A stretch of DNA of 34,764 nucleotides from Phycisphaera mikurensis NBRC 102666. Its GTDB lineage: Bacteria > Planctomycetota > Phycisphaerae > Phycisphaerales > SM1A02. The position numbers were made by a program, and so were the translations under genes. The notes under the pieces were generated by a model, which saw only the letters and a program-made list of their open reading frames with translations, was not told where the DNA came from and did not search any database. This document shows, one piece after another, positions 8,251 to 17,007 of this stretch; the stretch's first letter is position 1, and each line of letters opens with the position of its first letter. Location: the NCBI GenBank assembly GCA_945870475.1, contig CAMBSR010000001.1, positions 1-34,764 of the forward strand, read 5' to 3'.

Positions 8251-9084
8251 TCACTTCCCCGAGTAATCGATGATGCGGCTGATCTCGGTGCGCATGGCGG
8301 CGCGGTGGACGATGCGGTCCACGAAGCCGGCCTTCTCCAGGAACTCCGCGGTCTGGAAGCCCGGGGGGAGCGCCTGGCGGATGGTCTGCTGGATGACGCG
8401 CGGGCCCGCGAAGCCGATGAGCGCCTTGGGCTCGGCGAAGATCACGTCGCCGAGCATGGCGTAGCTCGCGGTGACGCCGCCCGTGGTCGGGTCGGCAAGC
8501 ACCGAGATGTACAGGCCGCCCACGTCGTCGAAGCGCGCGAGCGCGGCGCTGGTCTTGGCCATCTGCATCAGCGAGAAGCCCGACTCCTGCATGCGCGCAC
8601 CGCCGGAGCAGCTCACGATGACGAGCGGCAGGCTGTGGTCGGTGGCATGCTCGATGGCGCGCGTCAGGCGTTCGCCGACGACGCTTCCCATGGAACCGGC
8701 CATGAACGTGAAGTCCATCACGCCCACCACCAGCTTGCGGCCCTTGATGAAGCCGGTGCCGGTCTGGACGCCGTCGATCTCGCCGCTCTTGCGCTGCGTG
8801 TCCTTCAGGCGGTCGATGTAGGGCTTCTGGTCGACGAAGCCGAGCGGGTCCATCGGCGCCATGTCGGCGTCGAGGGCCTCGAAGGTGCCCGGGTCGAGGA
8901 GCTGGTCGATGCGCTGGCGTGCGGAGACGCGCATGTGGTGGTCGCACTTGGGGCAGACCATCAGGTTGGCCTCGAGGCTCTTGCGGAAGATCGTCTCCTC
9001 GCACTCGGGGCACTGCGTCCAGAGGCCGTCCGGAACGGCCTTCTTGGCGACGACCTGCGTAGCTGTCCAGGTGGGTTCAGGCAA
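8251..9084 (-). CDS. accD: acetyl-CoA carboxylase carboxyltransferase subunit beta
   Basis: 277 residues from a TTG start at 9084-9082. This start is chosen because AAGGAG stands 7 nt upstream and the preceding open frame is unrelated shadow sequence. The N-terminal zinc ribbon is complete (C25-x2-C28 and C44-x2-C47). The crotonase-type carboxyltransferase core follows, with 'VSCSGGARMQES' and 'DPTTGGVTASYAMLGD'. AccD works with AccA to carboxylate acetyl-CoA to malonyl-CoA for fatty acid synthesis; accA is not in the window. It lies downstream of the phosphatase-like gene and ends 4 nt before the TTG start of lnt, so the two are probably translationally coupled. Confidence 0.95.
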   Translation of the reverse strand: MPEPTWTATQVVAKKAVPDGLWTQCPECEETIFRKSLEANLMVCPKCDHHMRVSARQRIDQLLDPGTFEALDADMAPMDPLGFVDQKPYIDRLKDTQRKSGEIDGVQTGTGFIKGRKLVVGVMDFTFMAGSMGSVVGERLTRAIEHATDHSLPLVIVSCSGGARMQESGFSLMQMAKTSAALARFDDVGGLYISVLADPTTGGVTASYAMLGDVIFAEPKALIGFAGPRVIQQTIRQALPPGFQTAEFLEKAGFVDRIVHRAAMRTEISRIIDYSGK

Positions 9085-9091
9085 TCCGTTG

Positions 9092-9097
9092 CTCCTT
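9092..9097 (-). promoter_or_regulatory. Shine-Dalgarno sequence supporting the accD TTG start
   Basis: AAGGAG on the minus strand with a 7-nt spacer to TTG at 9084-9082. No ATG or GTG gives a better accD N-terminus. Confidence 0.7.
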
Positions 9098-9137
9098 GGC
9101 GCGGCGCGGGCCGTGCAGGGGGAGTGTAGCCGCCGCG

Positions 9138-9725
9138 TCAGTCCCCGAGAAGCACGCCGGCATCCGCGGGAAGCACGTACTGCGTGCACCAGCTCCGTCC
9201 CTCGACGCGCTCCCAGAGACGGGAGCCGTCGCCGCGCGCGAGGGCGTCGCGCACGATGGCAAGCGCAATGGAGTGCAGCACGATGCCGACGCGCTGGCCG
9301 GCACGCTGCACGAGGATTTCCGCGAGTGCATCGAGGATCCGCGCCCGGGCATCGGCCATGGCTTCGCCTTCGGGTGGGATCACGGTGAGCGGCGATGCCA
9401 GCCACTCGGCGTGGCGGCTCTCGAAACGTCGTTCGAATTCCGCGAGGCTGAGCCCTTCCAGAAGCCCGAGGTCCGGGTCGGCCAGGTCGGACACGGCGGA
9501 AAGCGAGCACGCGAAACGGCTGGCGATGACGCGCCCGCTCTCGATGGCTGCCTCGTCCGGCGGATGGAGGAGGATCGTCGGCCCCTCGGCCAGGCGCGCC
9601 ACGCGCTGGCGCAGTTCCGCGAGCGATTCCTCGGTGGCCGGCAGGTCCACCTTGCCGCGCAGGCGCTGCGCCGCGTCCCAGGAGGTGTCTGCGGGGCGGA
9701 AGAGCCAGAGCTGCGTGTCGGCCAT
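9138..9725 (-). CDS. histidine-phosphatase-fold protein lacking the RHG catalytic motif
   Basis: 195 residues aligning by eye with the phosphoglycerate mutase/histidine phosphatase superfamily. 'LWLFRPADTSWDAAQRLRGKVDLPAT' (5-30) takes the place of the family pattern LxLxRHGxTxWN...GxxDxPLT. The catalytic RHG is RPA (10-12), so the phospho-accepting His is a Pro. The usual 'SxLxRAxxTA' block is also altered (HPPDEAAIESGRVIA, 54-68), with no Arg at the expected place. The second-half elements 'PPEGEAMADARARIL' and 'GIVLHSIALAIV' (H151) are kept. It is probably catalytically dead and may be a binding or regulatory protein. It lies between rpe and accD, 4 nt after the rpe stop. The reading frame is intact, so it is unlikely to be a decayed gene. 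Confidence 0.65.
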   Translation of the reverse strand: MADTQLWLFRPADTSWDAAQRLRGKVDLPATEESLAELRQRVARLAEGPTILLHPPDEAAIESGRVIASRFACSLSAVSDLADPDLGLLEGLSLAEFERRFESRHAEWLASPLTVIPPEGEAMADARARILDALAEILVQRAGQRVGIVLHSIALAIVRDALARGDGSRLWERVEGRSWCTQYVLPADAGVLLGD

Positions 9726-9729
9726 TGGG

Positions 9730-10419
9730 TCAGCCGCGGATGGCCGTGATGGCGGCGGCGTAGTCGCGCGTGCCGTAGATGGCCGAGGCGGCGATGAGCA
9801 CGGAAATGCCGGCCTCGCGGCAGGCCGGGGCCGTGGCCGGGGAGACGCCGCCGTCGATCATGAGCCGCTGGCCGGGGCGCATCATGGAGAGAAGCTCCGG
9901 TGCCTTCGAGAGGACCGACGCAATGAACTGCTGCCCCGACTTCCCGGGATGCACGCTCATGAGCATCACCGTGTCGACGAGCGGGATGGCGTCCGCACAG
10001 ACCGAGGCGGACGTGTCCGGGTTGAGGACGATGCCCGCGGTCATGCCACGCGCGCGGATGCGTTCCACCAGCGCTGCGGGACGCGGCATCACTTCCACGT
10101 GGAACTGGATGTGCCCTGCCCCCGCATCCGCGTACGGATCGACCCAGCGGCCCGGGTCGGTGCACATGAGGTGCACGTCGAGGAACGCATCGGGGGCGGC
10201 GCGGTGCGCGGCTTCGCAGATCACCGGCCCAAGCGAGATGTTCGGCACGAAGTGGCCGTCCATCACGTCGACGTGCAGCGCATCGCCGCCGGCCGCCATG
10301 GCCGCGCGGCACTCCTCGCCCAGGCGCGTGAAGTCCGCGGAAAGGATCGACGGCTCCACCAGGAGCCGTCGATCGGAGAGGTACGGGTTCAGGGGAGCGC
10401 CCACGGGGGAGGCACTCAC
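9730..10419 (-). CDS. rpe: ribulose-phosphate 3-epimerase
   Basis: 229 residues from GTG at 10419-10417, which overlaps the TGA of the upstream gene as GTGA; the longer open frame is shadow sequence. TIM-barrel motifs are complete: 'PSILSADF' (23-30), the catalytic Asp in 'HVDVMDGHFVPN' (49-60), 'DVHLM' (81-85), 'MLMSVHPGKSGQQF' and the second catalytic Asp in 'MIDGGVSPAT'. It interconverts ribulose 5-phosphate and xylulose 5-phosphate in the cytoplasmic pentose phosphate pathway. It is co-directional with pgk and the TlpA-like gene, and translational coupling is likely from the overlap. Confidence 0.95.
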   Translation of the reverse strand: MSASPVGAPLNPYLSDRRLLVEPSILSADFTRLGEECRAAMAAGGDALHVDVMDGHFVPNISLGPVICEAAHRAAPDAFLDVHLMCTDPGRWVDPYADAGAGHIQFHVEVMPRPAALVERIRARGMTAGIVLNPDTSASVCADAIPLVDTVMLMSVHPGKSGQQFIASVLSKAPELLSMMRPGQRLMIDGGVSPATAPACREAGISVLIAASAIYGTRDYAAAITAIRG

Positions 10420-11480
10420 TTGCCGGCGGGCTTGGCCACCTTGGCCTGGCCCTCGTAAACGTCCAGGGCGCGCTTGAAGGCAGGCTTCGAGGCGGGCGCG
10501 GCGGTCATCCACGCGTCGTACTGGATCTCGGCGGCGGCGGCGAAATCACCACGGGCGGCGGAGACTGCGGCCATCGCGGAGAGGGCCTCGGGGTCGTCCT
10601 TGGCGCCGGAGACGGACTTCAGCTTGTCCACCGCGTACTGCGCGGCGTCGAGGTCGCGCTTCTGGCCGCCGGTATCGGTGGCGAGGTAGTTGGCGCACTC
10701 CATGAGCGCGTACTTGTCGGTGGAGACGCGGTCGATGAGGGACTTGATGTAGGCCTTGGCGCCGGCGGTGTCGTTGGCCTGCTCGTTGAGCATGCGCCAG
10801 TTCTCGAAGCCGTACTGGATCAGCGTGGACGGCCCTTCGGTGATGGCCTTCTCGTAGAGGCCGCTGGCTTCCTTGTAGTTGCGGAGCTTGGCAGACTTGC
10901 GTGCGGCGGAGATGGACGGCTCGACGCGGCTCAGGAGCTCGGGGTCGTAGCGGTTGGCGAGCGTCATCTTGATGACGTTGTCGAAGTTGGGGTCGAGCGG
11001 GTTGCCGATGTGCACCAGCTTGCCGGTGCGGGCGATCACGAAGGCGCAGGGAATGCCCTTCTGCCCGGTGGCCTGCATCCACTTCTCGGCGATGAAGGTG
11101 TCGTCCTTCTTCTGGGTGGCCACGGTGTAGTCCATGGCGGAGCCCTTCTCCTTCACGAACTTCTTCACCAGGTCCACGGGCTCGTCGCTGACGCCGATGA
11201 TCTGCAGGCCGCGCGCGCCGTAGTCCTTCTGGAGCTCGGTCAGGTGCGGGATGGAGCGCTTGCACGGCGGGCACCACGTGGCCCAGAACTCCACCACGTA
11301 GACCTTGTCCTTGCTGAAGGTCTCGACCTTGTCGCCCTGGATGAACTCCAGGTGGTCCGCGAAGCCGGCCGGCGGCTCGACGCCGACCTTGAACTTCTTC
11401 TCCTCCTGCGCGTGCGCGGCGGGAGAGAACGAGAGTGCGAGGGCAAGGCTGGCGATGGCGGCGGCGAGGGTGGTTCGCAT
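10416..11480 (-). CDS. secreted TlpA-like thioredoxin-fold protein with helical (TPR-like) C-terminal region
   Basis: 354 residues from ATG at 11480, preceded by GGAG at 9 nt. A signal peptide ending AAHA (about residue 24) predicts export. The thioredoxin domain (about 38-175) carries the redox motif WCPPC (C70, C73) and a cis-Pro region (GIPCAFVI), as in the TlpA/ResA family. The C-terminal half (about 185-354) is helical, with repeats such as 'NYKEASGLYEKAITEG' resembling TPR units. It probably acts as a periplasmic thiol-disulfide oxidoreductase or peroxiredoxin-like protein; the partner is unknown. It lies between pgk and rpe with no obvious functional link. The stop overlaps the rpe start. 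Confidence 0.8.
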   Translation of the reverse strand: MRTTLAAAIASLALALSFSPAAHAQEEKKFKVGVEPPAGFADHLEFIQGDKVETFSKDKVYVVEFWATWCPPCKRSIPHLTELQKDYGARGLQIIGVSDEPVDLVKKFVKEKGSAMDYTVATQKKDDTFIAEKWMQATGQKGIPCAFVIARTGKLVHIGNPLDPNFDNVIKMTLANRYDPELLSRVEPSISAARKSAKLRNYKEASGLYEKAITEGPSTLIQYGFENWRMLNEQANDTAGAKAYIKSLIDRVSTDKYALMECANYLATDTGGQKRDLDAAQYAVDKLKSVSGAKDDPEALSAMAAVSAARGDFAAAAEIQYDAWMTAAPASKPAFKRALDVYEGQAKVAKPAGK

Positions 11481-11504
11481 GGTGTGTTGCTCCGAGTGTC
11501 CGTA

Positions 11505-11510
11505 ATGATA
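11505..11510 (-). promoter_or_regulatory. possible -10 element for the TlpA-like gene
   Basis: TATCAT on the minus strand (5 of 6 to consensus), 24 nt before the ATG, in the gap between pgk and this gene. No convincing -35 was seen at normal spacing, so read-through from pgk may supply most transcription. Confidence 0.3.
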
Positions 11511-11572
11511 GACGGCCAAGCCCCGGCACCGATTGCGCGGGGAGCGGGGGGAAACCCGCGCCATGGCGGCGT

Positions 11573-12826
11573 TCAGGCAGGAAGCAGCGCGTCGACGGAC
11601 TCGAAACGCTTGCCTTCGAGCATCTCCAGGCTGGCGCCGCCGCCGGTGGAGACGTGGGTGAGCGCGTCGCCGAGGCCCGAGACGTCAAGCGAGGCCGCGG
11701 TGTCGCCGCCGCCCGCGATGGTCACGGCGCCCTTGGCGGTGGCGGCGGCCACGGCGCGTGCCACGGCCATGGTGCCCGCGTCGAAGGGCTTGGTCTCGAA
11801 CGCGCCCATCGGGCCGTTCCACACCACCTGCCCCGCCGACGCGCACGCCTCGGAGAAGAGTTCCTGCGAGCGCGGCCCGATGTCGAGGCCCATCCAGCCG
11901 TCGGCGATGCCGCCGACGACGACGGTGGTCTCGGTGCCGGCCTCGAGCTTGCGCCCGCACACGTGGTCCACGGGAAGGAGGATCGTGCGCCCGCGCGCCT
12001 GCGCGTCGTGCATGATGACGCGTGCCTTCTCCACCATGTCGGGCTCCACCAGGCTGTTGCCGGTGGTGACGCCCTGCGCACGGAGGAACGTGTAGGCCAT
12101 GGCGCCGCCGACGACGATGATGTCGACCTTGTCGAGGAGGTTGGAGATGGCGGCGAGCTTGTCGCTCACCTTGGCGCCGCCCACGATCGCCACGAACGGG
12201 CGGCGCGGGGATTCGAGGGCCGCGCCCAGGAAGCGGAGCTCCTTCTCGAGGAGCCGCCCGGCGAGCGCGGGCTTGCCTTCGGCGGCCATCGCCCGAGGCA
12301 GCGCCACCATGGAGGCGTCGGCGCGGTGCGAGGCGCCGAACGCGTCATTCACGTAGGCGTCGCCGTAGGCCGCGAGCTTTGCGGCGAAGGCGGGGTCGCC
12401 CTTCTTCTCGCCCTTCTCGAAGCGGAGGTTCTCAAGGAGGAGCACCTGCCCCGGCTTCAGGGCCGCCACCGCGGCGCGGGCGGCGTCATCGGTGGGAACC
12501 TGACCGGCGAAGAACACCTCGGCCTTGCCGGCCAGCAGCTGGCGCAGGCGCTCGAAGACGGGCTGCAGGCTCTCGCTGGCCTCGTAGCCGGTGCCTGCCG
12601 GGCGGCCGAAGTGGCTGGCCACCACCACGGACCCACCGCGGGCGATGATCGACTCGATGGTGGGCAGCGCACCGCGGATGCGGCGGTCGTCGGTGATGGC
12701 GCCCGCGCCGTCGGTGGGCACGTTGAAGTCGGCACGCACGAAGACGCGCTTGCCCTTCGGATCGAAGCTGTCCACGGAGCGGCGGAGCGAGGTACGGGCA
12801 GGCGCGGTGGCGGCGTGATCGGTCAT
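11573..12826 (-). CDS. pgk: phosphoglycerate kinase
   Basis: 417 residues from ATG at 12826. Diagnostic segments are all present: 'RVFVRADFNVP' near the N-terminus, 'VVVASHFGRP', 'LLLENLRFEKGEKKGD', 'YVNDAFGASHRADAS', the nucleotide-binding 'IVGGAKVSDK', 'WNGPMGAFE' and the C-terminal 'TIAGGGDTAASL'. It catalyses the ATP-generating step of glycolysis (1,3-bisphosphoglycerate to 3-phosphoglycerate). It is divergent from miaA, with only 17 nt between the start codons. TATAGT lies 6 nt before the ATG; GGGAG in between is too close to act as a normal ribosome binding site, so the message may be leaderless. It is first in a minus-strand run reaching lnt. Confidence 0.97.
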   Translation of the reverse strand: MTDHAATAPARTSLRRSVDSFDPKGKRVFVRADFNVPTDGAGAITDDRRIRGALPTIESIIARGGSVVVASHFGRPAGTGYEASESLQPVFERLRQLLAGKAEVFFAGQVPTDDAARAAVAALKPGQVLLLENLRFEKGEKKGDPAFAAKLAAYGDAYVNDAFGASHRADASMVALPRAMAAEGKPALAGRLLEKELRFLGAALESPRRPFVAIVGGAKVSDKLAAISNLLDKVDIIVVGGAMAYTFLRAQGVTTGNSLVEPDMVEKARVIMHDAQARGRTILLPVDHVCGRKLEAGTETTVVVGGIADGWMGLDIGPRSQELFSEACASAGQVVWNGPMGAFETKPFDAGTMAVARAVAAATAKGAVTIAGGGDTAASLDVSGLGDALTHVSTGGGASLEMLEGKRFESVDALLPA

Positions 12827-12832
12827 ACTCCC

Positions 12833-12838
12833 ACTATA
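12833..12838 (-). promoter_or_regulatory. -10 element directly upstream of pgk (leaderless-type)
   Basis: TATAGT on the minus strand (5 of 6 to TATAAT). The six bases GGGAGT separate it from the ATG, so transcription would begin at or next to the A of the start codon. No clear -35 was seen; one would lie inside miaA. Confidence 0.5.
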
Positions 12839-12843
12839 CGGAA

Positions 12844-13824
12844 ATGGCCACGCACGAACCCACATTGCCGCCCGATGCGCCGCGCACGGTGCTGGTGCTC
12901 GGACCGACCGCCGGTGGAAAGACCGCGCTGGCCGTGGAACTTGCCCGGAGACTTCCGGGCGGCGGCGAGTGCGTGAGCGCCGACAGCATGCAGGTCTACC
13001 GCGGCATGGACATCGGCACCGCGAAGCCCACGCTCGAGGAGCGCCGCGGCGTGCCGCACCACATGATCGACGTGGCCGATCCGCACGGCGGCACGTTCAC
13101 CGTGGCCGACTGGATCGAGGGCGCGCACGAGGCCATTGCCGCCATTCACGCGCGCGGGCGCCATGCGGTGGTGGTGGGCGGCACCAACCTCTACGTGAAG
13201 TCGCTGATGGACGGCATGTTCGAGGGGCCGCCGGGCGACCCGGCCATCCGCGCGCAGCTCGAGGCGCTTTCCACCGAGATCCTCCGCGGGGACCTCGAGC
13301 ACCACGACCCGATCGCCGCGTCGCGCATCCATTTCAACGATCGCCGCCGCACCATCCGCGCGCTCGAGGTGTGGATGCTGACCGGCCAGCGCATCAGCGA
13401 GCTGCAGCAGCAGTGGAACGACACGCCGCGCGAGATGCCGGCCGGCATGCACGTGGTGGGCCTCGAATGGCCGGTGGAGCAGATCAACCAGCGCATCAAC
13501 CTGCGGGTGCGCGCCATGATCGAGGGCGGGCTCGAGCAGGAAGTGATGCGGCTCCTGGCCAAGGGCCAGATCAACCGCCAGGCGATCGAGGCCGTGGGCT
13601 ACCGCGAGGTGCTCCGTGCGTTCGCGCACGAGATCTCGATTGCCGAGGCCGAGGAGGAGATCAAGGTGCGCACCCGGCAGTACGCCAGGCAGCAGCGCAC
13701 GTGGCTCCGGCGCTTCAAGGCGATCCGCGATGCGGTGTGGGTGGACGGCCCGCTCCGCACCACCGAGGAGGCGGCGCGGGAAGTTATCGAAAAATATTTC
13801 CCGGCCGGCGCCCGGGAGCGCTGA
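12844..13824 (+). CDS. miaA: tRNA dimethylallyltransferase
   Basis: 326 residues. The P-loop 'GPTAGGKT' (20-27), the substrate loop 'SADSMQVYRGMDIGTAKP' and 'HHMIDVADP' are characteristic of MiaA, as are 'VVGGTNLYVKSLMDG' and the later 'RQYARQQRTWLRRF'. It adds dimethylallyl to the N6 of A37 in tRNAs that read codons starting with U, which include the UGA-anticodon tRNA-Ser encoded at 20580. It uses dimethylallyl diphosphate, a product of the pathway that contains IspG (encoded at 19284). ATG lies 17 nt from the divergent pgk ATG, leaving no room for a standard leader. The end is followed by a hairpin. Confidence 0.96.
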   Translation: MATHEPTLPPDAPRTVLVLGPTAGGKTALAVELARRLPGGGECVSADSMQVYRGMDIGTAKPTLEERRGVPHHMIDVADPHGGTFTVADWIEGAHEAIAAIHARGRHAVVVGGTNLYVKSLMDGMFEGPPGDPAIRAQLEALSTEILRGDLEHHDPIAASRIHFNDRRRTIRALEVWMLTGQRISELQQQWNDTPREMPAGMHVVGLEWPVEQINQRINLRVRAMIEGGLEQEVMRLLAKGQINRQAIEAVGYREVLRAFAHEISIAEAEEEIKVRTRQYARQQRTWLRRFKAIRDAVWVDGPLRTTEEAAREVIEKYFPAGARER

Positions 13825-13834
13825 ACACGGGTTT

Positions 13835-13854
13835 CGTTCCCCTAAAGGGGAACG
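13835..13854 (+). terminator. stem-loop after miaA, possible terminator
   Basis: CGTTCCCC, loop TAAA, GGGGAACG: a perfect 8-bp stem starting 11 nt after the miaA stop. No T-run follows on either strand, so it may instead stabilise the mRNA 3' end or terminate inefficiently. Confidence 0.45.
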
Positions 13855-13926
13855 CGGGGCCGGTGAATCAGGGCAAATCCACCCGCCGCGCCACCCCGCC
13901 GGGCTGGGTCCAACCGTCCGCCGCCC

Positions 13927-13957
13927 TTGACGGACCCCCGTCCCCTCCTCATATAGA
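13927..13957 (+). promoter_or_regulatory. sigma70-type promoter of topA
   Basis: TTGACG (13927-13932) and TATAGA (13952-13957) with a 19-nt spacer, in an otherwise GC-rich gap. The predicted start is near 13964, giving a leader of about 75 nt. The spacing is slightly long. Confidence 0.55.
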
Positions 13958-14039
13958 TGTCCCGTGACGGCCGATGGAGCCTCCGGACCGGCCGTTGCCG
14001 GATCGCCAGGCCCCACGACGTCAGGGACACAGCACACCG

Positions 14040-16922
14040 ATGGCAAAGCGCCCCACCAAGCCCGCCAAGACCGCCGCCTCCGATGACGGCGATGACGCCC
14101 CCGCACCCAAGGGGAGCTACAAGCTGGTGATCGTCGAGAGCCCGGCCAAGGCCAAGACCATCACCAAGTACCTGGGCTCGGGCTTCAAGGTGGAGGCCTC
14201 CAAGGGGCACATCCGCGACCTGCCGCCCCGTGCACCCAAGGGCTCCAAGCAGCCCGTGCCGGGCGTGGACCTCGACAACGACTTCGAGCCCACCTACGAG
14301 GTGAGCGAGGACCGCAAGGCGCAGGTCACCGCGCTCAAGAAGCTGGCCAAGGGCGCCGGCGAGATCTGGTTCGCCACCGACTTGGACCGCGAGGGCGAGG
14401 CCATTGCGTGGCACCTGGCAGAGCTCCTGGGTGTCGACCCGCTGAAGGCCAAGCGCGTGGAGTTCGACGAGATCACCCGCACCGCCATCCTGAAGGCGTT
14501 CGAGGAACCGCGCCCGATCGACATCAATCGCGTGAATGCGCAGCAGGCGCGGCGCATCCTGGACCGCATCGTGGGCTATGAAGTGAGCCCGGTGCTCTGG
14601 AAGAAGGTGGCCGGCGGACTCAGCGCAGGCCGCGTGCAGAGCGTGGCGCTGAAGCTGATCGTGGACCGCGAGCGCGAGATCCGCGCCTTCCAGCCGGACG
14701 AGTACTGGAAGGTGGAGGCGGCCATGACGCCCGACGCCGCCAAGGGCGCGGCGCTCGCCAAGGACTGGAACACGTTCATGGCGCGGCGCGACGACCGCCA
14801 CAAGGGCCCCACCGTCAAGGAGCAGTCGGCGTGGCTCGCCGAGCGCAACGGCATCGAGTGCGAGCTGGTGCAGGTGGGCGGCAAGCCGCTCGACCTGGGC
14901 CGCGAGGTGCCGAAGTACGAGGATCACCCCGATTTCGGCTAGGAGAAGCCTTCGATCGAGATCCCCGACTGGGTGATCCGCAAGAAGGAAGAGGACAAGA
15001 AGAACAAGACGCCCATCCCGCAGGAGCCGCGCTGGTACGACGCCGGTGACTCCCTCGCGGCGCGCGTCAAGGCCGTGGCCGAGGCGGTGGGCCTCGACGG
15101 CGTGAGCGTCGAGATCACGGCGCCCGTGGCGCGGACCGACATCCGCCACGAGGTGGATCCCGTGGGCTTCGCCCGCTGGCAGCGCACCGTGCGCGGCACC
15201 ATCGGCGCCGGCGTGCGCTACCGCGTGAAGAGCATCGAGCGCAGCGGCACGAGCAGCAAGCCGCGCGCCCCGTTCATCACGAGCACGCTCCAATCGAGCG
15301 CGAGCTACGCACTCGGCTTCGGCACCGACCGCACCATGCGGGTGGCGCAGATGCTCTACCAGGGCGTCAACGTGCCGGGCGAGGGCCCGGTGGGCCTGAT
15401 CACCTACATGCGTACCGACAGCACCAACCTCTCGGGCGAAGCGCTGGGCACGGTGCGATCGTTCATCTCCGAGAAGTACGGCGAGAAGTACCTGCCCGAG
15501 AAGGCACGCTTCTACGGCTCGAGCAACAAGAGCGCGCAGGAGGCCCACGAGGCCATCCGCCCCACCAACGTGCGCCGCACGCCCGAGAGCCTGCGCGGCG
15601 TGATCGACGAGGAGCAGTGGCGCCTCTACAACCTGATCTGGCAGCGCTTCGTGGCCTGCCAGATGACGGACGCGCAGTACGACTCCACCAGCGTGCTCCT
15701 CGAGCGCAGCGACAAGGCCACCGGCGCCGTGTTCAAGGCCACCGGCCGCGTGCAGACCTTCGACGGCTACACCGTCACCGGCATCCGCGGCGAGGGCGAG
15801 GACCAGGAGCTTCCCGCCATGAAGGAAGGCCAGGAAATGGCGCCCTTCTGGCTCGATCCGCAGCAGAAGTTCACGAGCCCCCCGGCCCGCTTCAACGAGG
15901 CGAGCCTGGTGCGCGAGCTCGAGAAGCAGGGCATCGGCCGCCCGTCCACGTACGCCTCCATCATCAACACGATCGAGGAGCGCAAGTACGTGGAGCAGGT
16001 CAGCCGCGCGTTCCACGCCACGGACATCGGCATGGCCGTGTGCGGCTTCCTGGAGGAGCCGTTCAAGGGCAGCTTCATGGACGTGGGCTACACGCGGCGC
16101 ATCGAGGAGGAGTTCGACGAGATCGCCGAGGGCAAGCTCAAGTGGCAGGCGATGCTCAAGGAGTTCTACGTGCCGTTCAAGAGCGTGGTCGCGGGCCTCA
16201 TGGACCGCAAGCACGTGAAGGGCGAGATGGAGCTCGCGCCCTACGCCTGCCCCATCTGCAGCCGCCGCTGCGAATATCGCCTCGGCAAGACCGGCAAGTT
16301 CCTCTCCTGCAGCGGCTTCGCCGAGAAGGTGGAGGTCAAGCAGCCGCCCACCAAGAGCGGCAAGCCGCGCAAGCCGAAGTTCGAGCCCGCGTGCAACTAC
16401 GCCGCGCCCATCAACCGCCAGGGCAAGCCGATGCTTTCCGAGAAGGTGGACATCAAGTGCCCGGTGGACGGCGCGCCCATGATCCTGCGCACCGGCCGCT
16501 TCGGCGACTTCCTGACGAGCATCAACCGCGAGACCGACTTCATCCTGAACGTCGACCGCAAGGGCGGCATCAAGTTCCCGTCGCCGAAGCCGTACCTCAC
16601 CGACCTCCCCTGCCCCAAGTGCGGCACCATGATGAACCTGCGCACCGGCAAGCGCGGCCCGTGGCTCGGCTGCAGCGCGTTCCCCAAGTGCCGCGGCCGC
16701 GAGAGCTGGGCCAAGATCCCGGTGGAGCGGCAGCAGGAACTGGAGAAGGCCCTCGGCCTCCACGAGGCGAACCAGCCGAAGTTCGAGATCACCGCCCTCG
16801 ACGGCACCCCGCTCAAGGAAGGCACGCCGGTCGCGGCGCTCGTCATCCCGGGCGAGGAAGCGAAGCTCAAGTTCCACCCCGACTGGGAGCGCGAGCAGCG
16901 CGCGATGGGCGCGACGGGCTGA
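14040..16922 (+). CDS. topA: DNA topoisomerase I, open frame interrupted by one in-frame TAG codon
   Basis: 961 codons from ATG at 14040 to TGA at 16922, in one frame except for TAG at 14940-14942 (codon 301). Before it lies the TOPRIM domain, with 'LVIVESPAKAKTITKYL' (29-45) and 'TDLDREGEAIAWHL'. After it come 'PFITSTLQSSASY', the catalytic Tyr in 'GLITYMRTDSTNLS' (Y456), 'GIGRPSTYASII' and three C-terminal zinc-ribbon-like repeats (CPICSRRC..., CPVDG..., CPKCG...CRGRESW). TopA relaxes negative supercoils. The 300-codon product ending at TAG would lack the catalytic Tyr. The downstream frame has only a GTG at 14973 without a ribosome binding site. Coding character continues across the TAG, so this is a sequencing error, a recent nonsense mutation or a read-through codon. 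The start at 13974 is in frame but weaker. Confidence 0.85.
14940..14942 (+). other. in-frame TAG (amber) codon inside topA
   Basis: Context GATTTCGGC TAG GAGAAGCCT. Flanking residues read HPDFG-stop-EKPSIEIPDW, and the frame is identical on both sides. No gene with a visible stop in this window ends in TAG. A single base change from TAC (Tyr), AAG, CAG or TGG among others could create it. Confidence 0.9.
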
Positions 16923-17007
16923 GCGAGCGATGGACGGCTATCTCCGTCATGCTCAGGCGCGCTTCAGGCGAACGTCCATCCCCGCTGGATGCCGCACTGT
17001 CCGGAAG

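Noticed and set aside
13842..16877. A 1011-codon open frame antisense to topA, and similar long antisense frames at 6295-9129 (+), 23589-26621 (+) and 28599-32402 (-)
   Set aside because: They mirror real genes with strong family motifs, are full of Arg/Ala/His/Gly-rich or Leu/Val/His-rich low-complexity sequence, and are expected where GC-rich third positions suppress stops on the opposite strand.
14973..16922. Separate second gene encoding only the C-terminal part of topoisomerase I
   Set aside because: It is in the same frame as the first part, coding continues directly after the TAG before the GTG at 14973, and no ribosome binding site precedes that GTG.
16929..16980. Inverted repeat GATGGACG / CGTCCATC between topA and the PEP-CTERM-like gene as a shared terminator
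   Set aside because: The 36-nt gap between arms and absence of a T-run on either side make an intrinsic terminator unlikely.
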